Below are positions 54,841-63,407 of a stretch of DNA of 64,000 nt, piece after piece. Position numbers and translations under genes: made by a program. The stretch is from Bacteroidales bacterium (GTDB taxonomy: Bacteria; Bacteroidota; Bacteroidia; Bacteroidales; UBA3663): positions 37,667 through 101,666 of the forward strand of contig JAFZTS010000079.1 in NCBI GenBank assembly GCA_017618715.1, read 5' to 3'. The notes under the pieces were generated by a model. The model saw only the letters and a program-made list of their open reading frames with translations, did no database searches and was not told the origin of the DNA. Position 1 is the first letter of the stretch. Every line of letters starts with the position of its first letter.

Positions 54841-56673
54841 ATGAAAAAATACATTATGCTGGCCGTAGCTGCCTGCTTCGCATTCGGTTCATGCGATGAT
54901 GCACTCGACTCGGTGAACTATACTGGTGCCAACTCGGGCAACTTCCCACATAGTCCCAACGACTTGAACAAGCAGATTTCAGCCCTCTACGGTGTAATGA
55001 ACCAGTACGTCACCTCTCCTCTGGAGACTCCCTACATGACCTATAACCTCATGTCTGACGACTGCAACGGTGCCGGTGGCACAGGCGACGTCGAGGCACA
55101 TGCCGTAGGTCACCTCATGAGCAACAAGGATGGACTCTACGACAACGCTTGGCACAACACCTACGTAGGTATTGCCCGCGCCAACTCCATCATCTATACT
55201 GATGAGAGCGTTCTTGCCTCCATCGAGGAAAGCACCCGTAACCAACTCGTTGGCGAGGCCTACTTCATGCGCGGCCTCTTCTACCTGTGGGGCTCACAGT
55301 TCTTCGGCGACATCCCCGCTTACTGGGCACCCGCCGCTCCCGATCCATGTCCACAGCTTTCGGCCAAGGACGAGATCTATCCTCACATCATCGCCGACTT
55401 CCTGACTGCCTACAACCTCATGCAGTTCGGTGGCACCACATTGGGCGACGGCCATGCCACCAAGGGTACAGCCGCCGGCTTCCTGGCCCGTGCCTACATG
55501 TTCTACGAGGGCTTCTACAACAAGGTGTCTGACGTTTCAACTTCCATCCCCGACATCACCGCTCCCGAAGGTTATGCCTTCTCATCAATCAGCAAGAACG
55601 ATGTAGTTGGTTCCCTCCAGGCCACCATCAACTCAGGCTTCTATACGCTCGTCAACGACTTCCGTCAGCTCTGGACCTACACCAACGATCTTACGGCGCC
55701 CGACTATGACTATGTTCAGGATCTCGCTGCCAATAATCAGTATTGGGCAGGCAATGGCAACTCTGAGCAGGTGTTCCAGATCCAGTTCAGCAACTGTGCC
55801 TCTTGGAACGGTACCGTTTCGATGGGCTTCATCAATCAGCTGAGCCTCTACTGCTCGCTCCGCTGTGATGACGACGGCGCAGGCAATGCCAACGGTAACA
55901 GCCACACCTTCCCCTACGCCATCGGCTGGGGCATGGGTACAATGAATGCTACCCTTTGGGACGAATGGCCTGATTCCGATCCTCGCAAGAAGGCTACAAT
56001 CCTCGACGCTCAGGCCGAGCTTGAGAAGTTCGTCTTTACCACCTCCTGCACCGAGGATGCCGGTTACTACAACAAGAAGCTGGTTGAGATTACCACCAAA
56101 GAAACTGCCGACAACGACCAGACCGCTGGCCCATACAACTTCTGGAGCGTTCTCCGTGAAGCTGAGGGAGCTACCCAGAACAATGGCAACTGTATGCAGG
56201 GTGATCACTACACCGATCTTGTGCTGATGCGTTATGCCGACATTCTGCTCATGGAGTCAGAGCTCACCGGCTCTACCACCAATTGGAATAAGGTACGTGC
56301 GCGTGCAGGACTTGATCCAGTAAGCCAATACTCGCTTCCACAGATGAAGAACGAGCGCCGCTTCGAGTTTGCAGGCGAAGGTCTCCGCTTCAACGACCTG
56401 CGTCGCTGGTCGGGTATCGACGGCGGTTCCGGCTGCGAAGCTGCCGTGGCCCTGCAGAAGCAGGAAGGCAGCCGTGTGAACTACACCGGCCGCTGGACCA
56501 CCATGCGCCACGCCTCGACAGGTTGGGCAACCCGCTATGCCGAGACCAACGGCTTCCTTCCCATTCCTCCCACTCAGATTGCCAACATCGGCGACGAGAC
56601 AGTCCTCAAGCAGAATCCCGGCTGGGGTCCCTCGCAGGCTGATGCCAACATGACTGGTACTCCGGTATATTAA
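54841..56673 (+). CDS. SusD/RagB-family surface lipoprotein
   Basis: 610 residues, rather long for SusD. Lipobox FGSC (about residues 15-18) then the helical SusD domain with FMRGLFYLWGSQFFGDIPAYW (about 140) and C-terminal RRFEFAGEGLRFNDLRRW, a family hallmark. It binds glycan at the cell surface with the SusC transporter 63 bases upstream. Confidence 0.94.
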   Translation: MKKYIMLAVAACFAFGSCDDALDSVNYTGANSGNFPHSPNDLNKQISALYGVMNQYVTSPLETPYMTYNLMSDDCNGAGGTGDVEAHAVGHLMSNKDGLYDNAWHNTYVGIARANSIIYTDESVLASIEESTRNQLVGEAYFMRGLFYLWGSQFFGDIPAYWAPAAPDPCPQLSAKDEIYPHIIADFLTAYNLMQFGGTTLGDGHATKGTAAGFLARAYMFYEGFYNKVSDVSTSIPDITAPEGYAFSSISKNDVVGSLQATINSGFYTLVNDFRQLWTYTNDLTAPDYDYVQDLAANNQYWAGNGNSEQVFQIQFSNCASWNGTVSMGFINQLSLYCSLRCDDDGAGNANGNSHTFPYAIGWGMGTMNATLWDEWPDSDPRKKATILDAQAELEKFVFTTSCTEDAGYYNKKLVEITTKETADNDQTAGPYNFWSVLREAEGATQNNGNCMQGDHYTDLVLMRYADILLMESELTGSTTNWNKVRARAGLDPVSQYSLPQMKNERRFEFAGEGLRFNDLRRWSGIDGGSGCEAAVALQKQEGSRVNYTGRWTTMRHASTGWATRYAETNGFLPIPPTQIANIGDETVLKQNPGWGPSQADANMTGTPVY

Positions 56674-56693
56674 TCCTATAAAAGATTACTACA

Positions 56694-58205
56694 ATGAAAA
56701 AAGCATTATATATCATTGCTGCAGCCAGTTTGATGGTCGCTTGCGACCCCATTGAGGAGGGAGGTACCTTTACCCCCACTGCTGTCGTTGACTCACAGCT
56801 CTCGCAGCAAGGCTTCTTCAACTTCACGCAGACCGATGCCAGCGGCAATCCCGCTGCCGACGGCAACTACTTCACCTACACTACCAACCCTGCCACCACC
56901 GTCCGCGTTTATAACCTCAAACCCGACGGAACGGAGAACCAACTTGCCATCGGTCCTTCAGGCTCATTCATCATCCTGCCTGGCCGTGGTTCCGACCCCA
57001 ATCAGAAGTTCTTCGTGCAGGTAGTCAATTCCGACCTCTCGAAGGCTCAGGCCGAGTATTCTGCCACCGTCTTCGTAAAGCAGGAGCTCTCGGTAGCCGA
57101 GAAACTCATGGCTTCCAATTCAGGCAAGAAGACCTGGAAGTGGGATCCATCCATCAATGGTACCATCTGGGGCAACATGGGTTACCTCGGAGGCGCAGGT
57201 GAAGCCGTGGCACTCACAGGCGCTGGCCAATGGTGGGGCGTCACTGGTCCTTACGAAGACCCAGCTGCAGGCACTAACGGCTTTGAAAGCCAGCTGGCTC
57301 ATTCGGTCAACGACTACATGACCGGCGAAGAGGACCTCGATGCCTACATGGTATTCACCGAGGATGGCGAGATCTTCAAGTACGACAAGGACGGCTTGCT
57401 CCTCAACAGCACCAGCTACGAACTTCAGGACTACAATGCCGATGCCATCGCCAATGGTGCATGGAAGTGCGGTAACCTCGTGACTGGCGAGAACAGTGTG
57501 CTCTGGCCATTCGAGATCAACGCTGGCGGCAAGTATGTCACCAACTTCGAGGTTTGCTACCTCACCGTCGATAAGATGTGTCTTGTTTATCCCGATGGAG
57601 GTGACTTCGGTGCCCTTGGTAACTGGGGTGAAGCCACATTCTGGCACTTCGCCAGCAACTCCGACCTGGAAGGCCTGGCCGAAGGTGTCGATGGCAAGGG
57701 CAAGGCTTGGACCTGGAACACCGAATGCCCGAATGGCGGCGTCCTTTGGGGCAACATGGGTTACTGCGGTGGCAATGGTGCCGATGTCTATGCAACAGGT
57801 TTAGGCATGTGGTGGGGCGTCACCTCCGAAGCCGACTTCGGCGGCCAGACCAATCACCGTGGTGGCGATGCCATCAGTGGTGACGAGAGCATGGATGCCT
57901 ACATGATCTGGAAGGATGGTGAAATCACCTCCTACAATGCAGCAGGCCAGGCCATCCGCAATGGCTCATACGAGTTCGAAATTGTCGAAGGCAACCCCTG
58001 GAAGGTGGCTGACCTCAAGATCGAGTCGTCGAACGGTGCCATCCTCTGGCCTTACGAGATCAACTCGAACGGCAACATGCCAAGCACCTACGAAGTATGC
58101 TACATGACTGGCGATGCCATGACCCTCGTTTATCCCGACGGCGGCGACTTCGGCGGTCTCGGCAACTGGGGCGAGGCTACATTCTGGCAGTTCAAGGCCA
58201 AGTAA
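56694..58205 (+). CDS. Surface lipoprotein with two duplicated glycan-binding-like domains (SusE/F-like)
   Basis: 503 residues. Lipobox MVAC (about residues 13-16). After an N-terminal region (20-135) two copies of a domain of about 190 residues follow: the first starts near 142 with WKWDPSINGTIWGNMGYLGG, the second near 335 with WTWNTECPNGGVLWGNMGYCGG; both end with LVYPDGGDFG(A/G)LGNWGEATFW. The domain is rich in Trp and Gly, as in surface glycan-binding proteins. Function is inferred from position third in a SusC-SusD operon; no family name is certain. It ends 17 bases before a strong terminator. Confidence 0.8.
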   Translation: MKKALYIIAAASLMVACDPIEEGGTFTPTAVVDSQLSQQGFFNFTQTDASGNPAADGNYFTYTTNPATTVRVYNLKPDGTENQLAIGPSGSFIILPGRGSDPNQKFFVQVVNSDLSKAQAEYSATVFVKQELSVAEKLMASNSGKKTWKWDPSINGTIWGNMGYLGGAGEAVALTGAGQWWGVTGPYEDPAAGTNGFESQLAHSVNDYMTGEEDLDAYMVFTEDGEIFKYDKDGLLLNSTSYELQDYNADAIANGAWKCGNLVTGENSVLWPFEINAGGKYVTNFEVCYLTVDKMCLVYPDGGDFGALGNWGEATFWHFASNSDLEGLAEGVDGKGKAWTWNTECPNGGVLWGNMGYCGGNGADVYATGLGMWWGVTSEADFGGQTNHRGGDAISGDESMDAYMIWKDGEITSYNAAGQAIRNGSYEFEIVEGNPWKVADLKIESSNGAILWPYEINSNGNMPSTYEVCYMTGDAMTLVYPDGGDFGGLGNWGEATFWQFKAK

Positions 58206-58221
58206 TCACTTCCTTGATAAT

Positions 58222-58263
58222 AAAAACACTCCGCATAGGACGATTCCTATGCGGAGTGTTTTT
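58222..58263. terminator. Bidirectional terminator between convergent genes
   Basis: AAAAACACTCCGCATAGGA and its exact complement TCCTATGCGGAGTGTTTTT flank a 4-base loop (CGAT), giving a 19-bp stem with T runs on both strands. It separates the lipoprotein operon from the DUF4369 gene. Confidence 0.93.
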
Positions 58264-58264
58264 A

Positions 58265-58936
58265 TCACCTTCTGAATCCCGGCTGTGGCTTAGAATAGTC
58301 AATCGTATCAACCAGCAGCTCCTTTAGTTCGGCACGGCGTGTGCTGTCGATATGGCCGGACAGCATTGTGCCAATGAATCGGGTGGCTGTATTCGGGCCG
58401 CTTTCCTTCAGCAGCTGGTAGATGAATTCTCCCTGGCTCACGGCTGCCGAGTCGGCGATGGGCTTCCAAATTTCCTCCGAAATGCGTTCCTGTCGCATCT
58501 TCCCCACCTTTGCACGCGCCATCAAGAAACTCTGCTGATGTTCCTTCCATTCCTGCAGGAGCATATTCTGAGGTGTTCCCTCAATGCACGAGCTGATACT
58601 ATCGAGACGGACGCGCGTCACACCAGGCTCAGTCACCACGAGCAGTTCCTGGATACCGTAACGCACATGCCAATCCAATCGCAGCACGGCCACCTGCTCC
58701 ACGTTTCCCGTGAATCGGAAGGATCCATCGCGCGCCACTGCGACCGAATCAACAGGCTTAGGCTCTGGTCCGCGCATCGGCACCATGTAGAGCCATGCTC
58801 CCTCGTATCGCTCGGCAGGAAGCGTGCCTTCAATGACAAACTCACCTTCGGCAAGTTTTCCGTTCTTTCCTCCATGACATGCCGTCAGCATCGACAGACC
58901 CGTCAGCGCAGCGACAACTATAAACAACTTCTTCAT
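58265..58936 (-). CDS. DUF4369-type lipoprotein
   Basis: 223 residues. Lipobox LTAC (about residues 17-20). The next 100 residues (FVIEGTLPAERYEGAWLYMVP, SVAVARDGSFRFTG, GVTRVRLDSISSCIEGTPQNMLLQEW) are the DUF4369 beta-domain found N-terminal to thioredoxin-like proteins in Bacteroidetes. The thioredoxin part is missing; a short helical stretch (SFLMARAKVGKMRQERISEEIW) ends the protein. Function unknown. Promoter-like box at 58997. Confidence 0.85.
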   Translation of the reverse strand: MKKLFIVVAALTGLSMLTACHGGKNGKLAEGEFVIEGTLPAERYEGAWLYMVPMRGPEPKPVDSVAVARDGSFRFTGNVEQVAVLRLDWHVRYGIQELLVVTEPGVTRVRLDSISSCIEGTPQNMLLQEWKEHQQSFLMARAKVGKMRQERISEEIWKPIADSAAVSQGEFIYQLLKESGPNTATRFIGTMLSGHIDSTRRAELKELLVDTIDYSKPQPGFRR

Positions 58937-58996
58937 ATATTCAGTCTGTTTCCTTGCATGAAATTGATGAGAAAAAACTCATCGAAAATAACGCCG

Positions 58997-59028
58997 CAAA
59001 GATAATCCTTTTTTTGCATTTGACCAAC
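58997..59028 (-). promoter_or_regulatory. Promoter of the DUF4369 gene
   Basis: TATCTTTG on the minus strand (59004-58997); the -33 position (59028-59025) reads GTTG, three of four bases. Confidence 0.6.
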
Positions 59029-59064
59029 AATTATCTGCGAACAGTTCACTTTTTTCACAAATTA

Positions 59065-59096
59065 TTAGGAAGATAACGTCAAAAGCGCTATCTTTG
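59065..59096 (+). promoter_or_regulatory. Promoter of the DUF6057 gene, with almost no leader
   Basis: TTAG at 59065-59068 (three of four to TTTG), 20 bases, then TATCTTTG at 59089-59096. The ATG is at 59102, only five bases after the box, so the RNA should start at or beside the start codon. Confidence 0.65.
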
Positions 59097-59101
59097 CAGC
59101 C

Positions 59102-60775
59102 ATGAAACGCAATGATGTCATTAAATATGTGCTGTCACTCCTGTTGGGAGTATTGGTCTTTCTGTTCTGGTGGCTCCTGCATCCCGAATATCTCTGCTAC
59201 CACGAGCAGAACCAGTTGTTTCTGACGACGGGCGACTATTTCCTTGAGCGCATCGCGGTAGCTGGAGGCTTTGCCGACTGGCTCAGCGAATTCCTTGTGC
59301 AATTCTATTACTATCCTTCTTGCGGCGCCCTTATCATTGCCTTGCTGATGATGGCCCTGCAAGTGCTGACCTTTCTCGCCTTCCGCAACAAGGAATGTTC
59401 CTGGAGTCCCTTCGTCCTCTCGTTCATCCCCGTGCTATTCACGCTCCAGACGATGGGCGACATGGACCTGCTCCTCTCCTTCCCCGTCTCGGTCATCCTG
59501 AGCCTTTCTGTCTATCTGCTGGCACGTCGTTGGGGCTTTTGGGCCCAGCTCGTCGTCATGCTCCCGCTCTACTGGCTTGTCGGCACCGCCTTTATCGTGC
59601 AGGTGGGCATGGCCTGTGTGGATGAACTCATCCGGCATCGTTGGACGAAGGGCATCGTGCGCTCGCTGATACTGCTTGCCGCAGCAGGACTGTGGTTCTA
59701 CGTTTGTCGCACATTTTGGATGGCGCAGTATCCGTGGAATACCGTGCTGAGCGGCATCAACTATCATCGTCTTACCATTAGAATGATGTCCGACCCCTCG
59801 CAAAGCTATTTGCTCTATCCAACGCTCGTAGCGCTCGCAGCCTTCTGTCACTACATCCGGTATCAAAAGACAAAACCGCGAGGACTGAAATCCGGACTGG
59901 AACTGTGGACCTCGTTGCCCCTACTCGTCTGCGTCCTGTTGTTTGCCGCCATCAATTATTCCAACGATTACGACCCGAACATTGATTCCCTGCTCGAACA
60001 GAATTACTTGATTCGGAAAGGGAACTGGAAAGGTATCATCCAACTGGCCGAACAACATCGCAAAGAGGCGCTCCAAGCTATGAACAGCGAGCAAAGCTCT
60101 ACGGCCGTCAATCTGGCGTTGGCCATGGAGGGTCAGCTGGCGAACCGCATGTTCACATTCTCGCAGCGAGGCATGCACAGCCTGCTGATGCCCTGGAAAC
60201 GCGACAACCTGACCTGCGTGCCCACCATGGAAGCATTCTATCAGCTCGGCTTTGTCAACGAATCGATGCGTTATGCCTTCGACCTGCAGGAAAGCATCCT
60301 CAACTTCCGCAAGAGCGGACGCTTCACCAAACGCATCGCGGAATGCAACATCATCAATGGCAAATATGACGTGGCTTCAAAATATATCGACCAGCTGAAG
60401 CACACCCTCTTCTACCGCGACTGGGCGCGACAGGCTGAGACCTATCTCTACGACGAGGACAAGATTGCACAACACCCCGACTGGAGCCGCAAGCGTCAGA
60501 TACGTCTTGAGAACGATTTCCTCTATTATTATCCCGAGATGACCAAGATGCTGGGACAGCTCGTGCTCCGCAATCGACAGAACCAGTTGGCTTACGACTA
60601 CTTCATGGCCAGCCTTCTGCTGGCGGGCGATGCGCAAAGCTTTGTTGCCAACCTGCCGCAGCAGCCACAACCCAACACCGATCCCTTCCCAAAGGGTTAT
60701 CGCGAGTATGTCGAATATATGAAGGCTCATCCGATGAAGGCCGATGTCGTAACCGGTGCCACTTCGCATAACTGA
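59102..60775 (+). CDS. DUF6057-like membrane protein
   Basis: 557 residues. About nine hydrophobic segments in the first 300 residues (YVLSLLLGVLVFLFWWLL, CGALIIALLMMALQVLTFLAF and others), then a soluble part of about 260 residues with helical, TPR-like character (VPTMEAFYQLGFVNESMRYAFDLQESILN, YDYFMASLLLAGDAQSF). Such proteins occur in Bacteroidales next to CxxCH beta-propeller lipoproteins, as here. Function unknown. Confidence 0.75.
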   Translation: MKRNDVIKYVLSLLLGVLVFLFWWLLHPEYLCYHEQNQLFLTTGDYFLERIAVAGGFADWLSEFLVQFYYYPSCGALIIALLMMALQVLTFLAFRNKECSWSPFVLSFIPVLFTLQTMGDMDLLLSFPVSVILSLSVYLLARRWGFWAQLVVMLPLYWLVGTAFIVQVGMACVDELIRHRWTKGIVRSLILLAAAGLWFYVCRTFWMAQYPWNTVLSGINYHRLTIRMMSDPSQSYLLYPTLVALAAFCHYIRYQKTKPRGLKSGLELWTSLPLLVCVLLFAAINYSNDYDPNIDSLLEQNYLIRKGNWKGIIQLAEQHRKEALQAMNSEQSSTAVNLALAMEGQLANRMFTFSQRGMHSLLMPWKRDNLTCVPTMEAFYQLGFVNESMRYAFDLQESILNFRKSGRFTKRIAECNIINGKYDVASKYIDQLKHTLFYRDWARQAETYLYDEDKIAQHPDWSRKRQIRLENDFLYYYPEMTKMLGQLVLRNRQNQLAYDYFMASLLLAGDAQSFVANLPQQPQPNTDPFPKGYREYVEYMKAHPMKADVVTGATSHN

Positions 60776-60792
60776 TGATTTACGAAATAATA

Positions 60793-60822
60793 ATTCATGT
60801 AAATTCATGATAATTCATGTTA
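60793..60822. repeat. 10-bp repeats ATTCATGNNA
   Basis: Three units (ATTCATGTAA, ATTCATGATA, ATTCATGTTA) in the spacer before the beta-propeller gene. Inverted units of the same kind are at 62475-62504, on the other side of the gene. Confidence 0.85.
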
Positions 60823-60867
60823 GATAAAAGCCGCATATAATTATCGTCAATTTTGGTTACTTACTAA

Positions 60868-62454
60868 ATGAATATGCTGCACAAACTGAAAACATATTTT
60901 TGTTCAAATCCTGACTCCCTCCTTAAGCAGGGAGGGTTGGGGAGGGTCTTCTCGATCGGTGCCTGTCTCACGCTTCTTTTGACCGCCTGCACAGGCCGCC
61001 CGTCCGAGGCTGTACAGATTGACCAGCTGCCCAACATCTATCCCGATTACATTGATGTAACGATTCCCGCAGGCATCGCTCCACTCAACTTTAATCTGAT
61101 GGCTGAAGGGCCGCTCAGAAAAGAGGCCGATGTTGACAAGATCTATGTGGAAGTCAAAGGAAGCAAGGGCGGGGAAATATCCGCCTCGGGACAATATGCC
61201 GACTTCGACATTGACGATTGGAACAAGCTCACCCGACAGAACGCGGGAGGCACATTGACGTTCAGCGTCTATGTCAAGGACGATGGTAACTGGATGCAGT
61301 ATAAGGATTTCGTGGTGAATGTCTCGCCCTACGAACTGGAAGATTATGGCGTGACTTACCGTAAGCTGGCTCCCGGCTACGAGGTCTATAGCCACATCGG
61401 CAACTATCAGCGCGACCTGCACAGCTGGGACGAAGAGGCCATCATCGAAAGCCAATCCGTGCCCGGCCAATGCATGGGCTGTCATACCAACAATCGCACC
61501 AGCCCACGTCAATTCACCTTCCAGCTTCGCGGTGCGCATGGTGCTACGCTCATCCAGCGCGAAGTGAGCAACGCACAGGGCAAGACCGAGGTTCGCCGCG
61601 AATGGATCAAGAGCAACCACGACTCCATCCTCTCGAAATGTGTCTATCCCTACTGGCATCCCTCGGGCAACTACTGCGCCTATTCGCTCAACAAAATCTA
61701 CCAGCTTTTCTGGACCGCCCACGAAAGGCTCATCGAAGTGTTCGACGACGGCTCGGATGTCGTTGTCATGGATGTGCGGACCAAGGAAATCCTGCGTTCC
61801 CCGCTCATCGAGCACACCAAGGGCGTCTATGAAACCTACCCCGCCTTCTCGGTCGATGGCAAGACACTTTATTTCTGTGCATCGTATGCCTATATTGTGC
61901 CACGCTATGCCGATTCGGTGCGCTACGATCTCTGCTCCATCCCATTCGACGAAAAGGATGGCACCTTCGGCTCCCGGATCGACACCATCATCCCGGCAGC
62001 TTCCGAAGGCCACTCCATCACCTTCCCGCGTCCCAGCTACGACGGCAAATGGCTGCTCTATAGCCAAGCGGACTTCGGCAACTTCCCCATCAACCACAAG
62101 GAAGCCGACCTCTGGCTCCTCAATCTCGAGACAGGCGAACGTCATGCGCTCACCGAAGCCAATTCCGATTGTTCCGAGTCTTTCCACAACTGGAGCAGCA
62201 ATTCCCGCTGGATCTGCTATTCCTCACGCCGGGAAGATGGACTTTACGGGCTGCTCTATTTCTCCTCCATCGATGATGAAGGACGCTCCACCAAACCGTT
62301 CCTGCTCCCGCAACGTAATCCCTGGCAATATTACCATAGCAACAAATACAGCTTTAATGTGCCCGATTTCACCTGCGACAAGGTCGATTTCGATGTTCAC
62401 AGCGCCTATCAGGAGGTTTTTGGCGATGCGCTCATTCCCGTCACCTTGCGTTGA
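60868..62454 (+). CDS. Beta-propeller (PD40/TolB-like) lipoprotein with CxxCH haem motif
   Basis: 528 residues. The lipoprotein signal FSIGACLTLLLTAC is preceded by an unusual N-terminal stretch, NPDSLLKQGGLGRVF, encoded by a palindromic-element variant at 60913-60950. The motif C202-M-G-C-H206 is the c-type haem attachment pattern. The C-terminal half repeats WD40-like PD40 strands (CVYPYWHPSGNYCAYSLNK, TYPAFSVDGKTLYFCASYAY, ITFPRPSYDGKWLLYSQADF). Function unknown; it might bind haem on the outer membrane or be a cytochrome-like sensor. It follows the DUF6057 gene. Confidence 0.78.
   Translation: MNMLHKLKTYFCSNPDSLLKQGGLGRVFSIGACLTLLLTACTGRPSEAVQIDQLPNIYPDYIDVTIPAGIAPLNFNLMAEGPLRKEADVDKIYVEVKGSKGGEISASGQYADFDIDDWNKLTRQNAGGTLTFSVYVKDDGNWMQYKDFVVNVSPYELEDYGVTYRKLAPGYEVYSHIGNYQRDLHSWDEEAIIESQSVPGQCMGCHTNNRTSPRQFTFQLRGAHGATLIQREVSNAQGKTEVRREWIKSNHDSILSKCVYPYWHPSGNYCAYSLNKIYQLFWTAHERLIEVFDDGSDVVVMDVRTKEILRSPLIEHTKGVYETYPAFSVDGKTLYFCASYAYIVPRYADSVRYDLCSIPFDEKDGTFGSRIDTIIPAASEGHSITFPRPSYDGKWLLYSQADFGNFPINHKEADLWLLNLETGERHALTEANSDCSESFHNWSSNSRWICYSSRREDGLYGLLYFSSIDDEGRSTKPFLLPQRNPWQYYHSNKYSFNVPDFTCDKVDFDVHSAYQEVFGDALIPVTLR
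60913..60950. repeat. Variant palindromic element inside the lipoprotein signal region
   Basis: GACTCCCTCCTTAAGCAGGG then AGGGTTGGGGAGGGTCTT is a diverged form of the palindromic element. It is in frame and lies between the start codon and the hydrophobic core of the signal peptide. Confidence 0.8.
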
Positions 62455-62474
62455 CGCTTTCTTATATTTAACAC

Positions 62475-62504
62475 GAATTATCATGAATTTTCATGAATTA
62501 TTTT
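62475..62504. repeat. Inverted 10-bp repeats after the beta-propeller gene
   Basis: Three units, GAATTATCAT, GAATTTTCAT, GAATTATTTT, are in reverse orientation to those at 60793. Two more related units (ATTCGCGATA, ATTCGTGTTG) are at 62546-62565. Confidence 0.8.
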
Positions 62505-62587
62505 TTTATGAGTCCTATACAGAAAATAACTGAAAATTTTCGTTAATTCGCGATAATTCGTGTTGATTGATACTTAACCATATCTTT

Positions 62588-63382
62588 ATGAAATATTTGT
62601 TTTATATTCCAATGCTATTAGTCACCATCATGATAGCATTATTATGGATAGATCCGGTTCTTGGATTCATGATCATTGCCGGCTTCTTCGGGTTGGCCAT
62701 ACCTGCCATTATATTGGCCATCTACATCACCATCAAGTCGTGGCGATGTTCCAACACGTTTCAAAAAATCATCGTTGGCTGGAGCATCTTCAATATACTG
62801 TTTCTGATTGTCTATATCCGTTATCGCGAACCACAGCAAGTATGCAGCCCAAGCACCATGGTAGAACATTACGAAAAACATGCCGCCGACCTTGATAAAC
62901 TGGTTCAATATACGGCAAACGCCTTGGACGATAGTGCAAGTATGCTTATGGATTTTGAAATGGTGGGGATGTCTCGCTTAAGGGTTTCAGCAAAAAATGA
63001 TTCTGTGGATCACGTGTATTCTTCATCTGGTGCCGGCAAAGTCGAAATGGATTCAATCATGAAAATCGTTGGCCTCACCGCTGAAGAGTATCAAAACATT
63101 CGCTCATTAATCAAGAAGTATGGCTGTTGTGGCATCAAGATGGGCAAGTCACATTTAGAGGATGAGGTAATGGTAATATTCCGCTATGTCGGTTTTTCGA
63201 CCAATGCTTTTCTGCTCTATTACCGGCCTCTGACAGAAGACGAAAAAAAACGATTTATGTACGACGACAGATACATCCCCTATAATGAGAAAATGATTCT
63301 GTATCACTCTGCCACCGTCGGAGCCGAAACATTCTTGAAAGAGGAAAAAGAGGAATTCCTAAGCAAGCACAAGCCCTGGTGA
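62588..63382 (+). CDS. Membrane protein of unknown function
   Basis: 264 residues from the ATG at 62588; a TTG seven codons earlier is unlikely to be the start. Three hydrophobic segments are near the N-terminus (LFYIPMLLVTIMIALLWI, FMIIAGFFGLAIPAIILAIYITI, IIVGWSIFNILFLIVYI), then about 180 residues of soluble, charged sequence with YGCCGIKMG. No family is recognised. The gene is AT-richer than its neighbours, which may mean recent transfer. It lies directly upstream of array 2. Confidence 0.65.
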   Translation: MKYLFYIPMLLVTIMIALLWIDPVLGFMIIAGFFGLAIPAIILAIYITIKSWRCSNTFQKIIVGWSIFNILFLIVYIRYREPQQVCSPSTMVEHYEKHAADLDKLVQYTANALDDSASMLMDFEMVGMSRLRVSAKNDSVDHVYSSSGAGKVEMDSIMKIVGLTAEEYQNIRSLIKKYGCCGIKMGKSHLEDEVMVIFRYVGFSTNAFLLYYRPLTEDEKKRFMYDDRYIPYNEKMILYHSATVGAETFLKEEKEEFLSKHKPW

Positions 63383-63407
63383 GTAAAAAACTTATTTAAA
63401 AACGAAA

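Noticed and set aside
60904..62187. 427-codon minus-strand frame
   Set aside because: Antisense to the beta-propeller lipoprotein, which has a signal peptide and recognisable domains.
60793..62504. Inverted 10-bp repeats as terminal repeats of a transposon carrying the lipoprotein gene
   Set aside because: Repeats are tandem, imperfect and of the same class as other operon spacers; no transposase or target duplication is visible.
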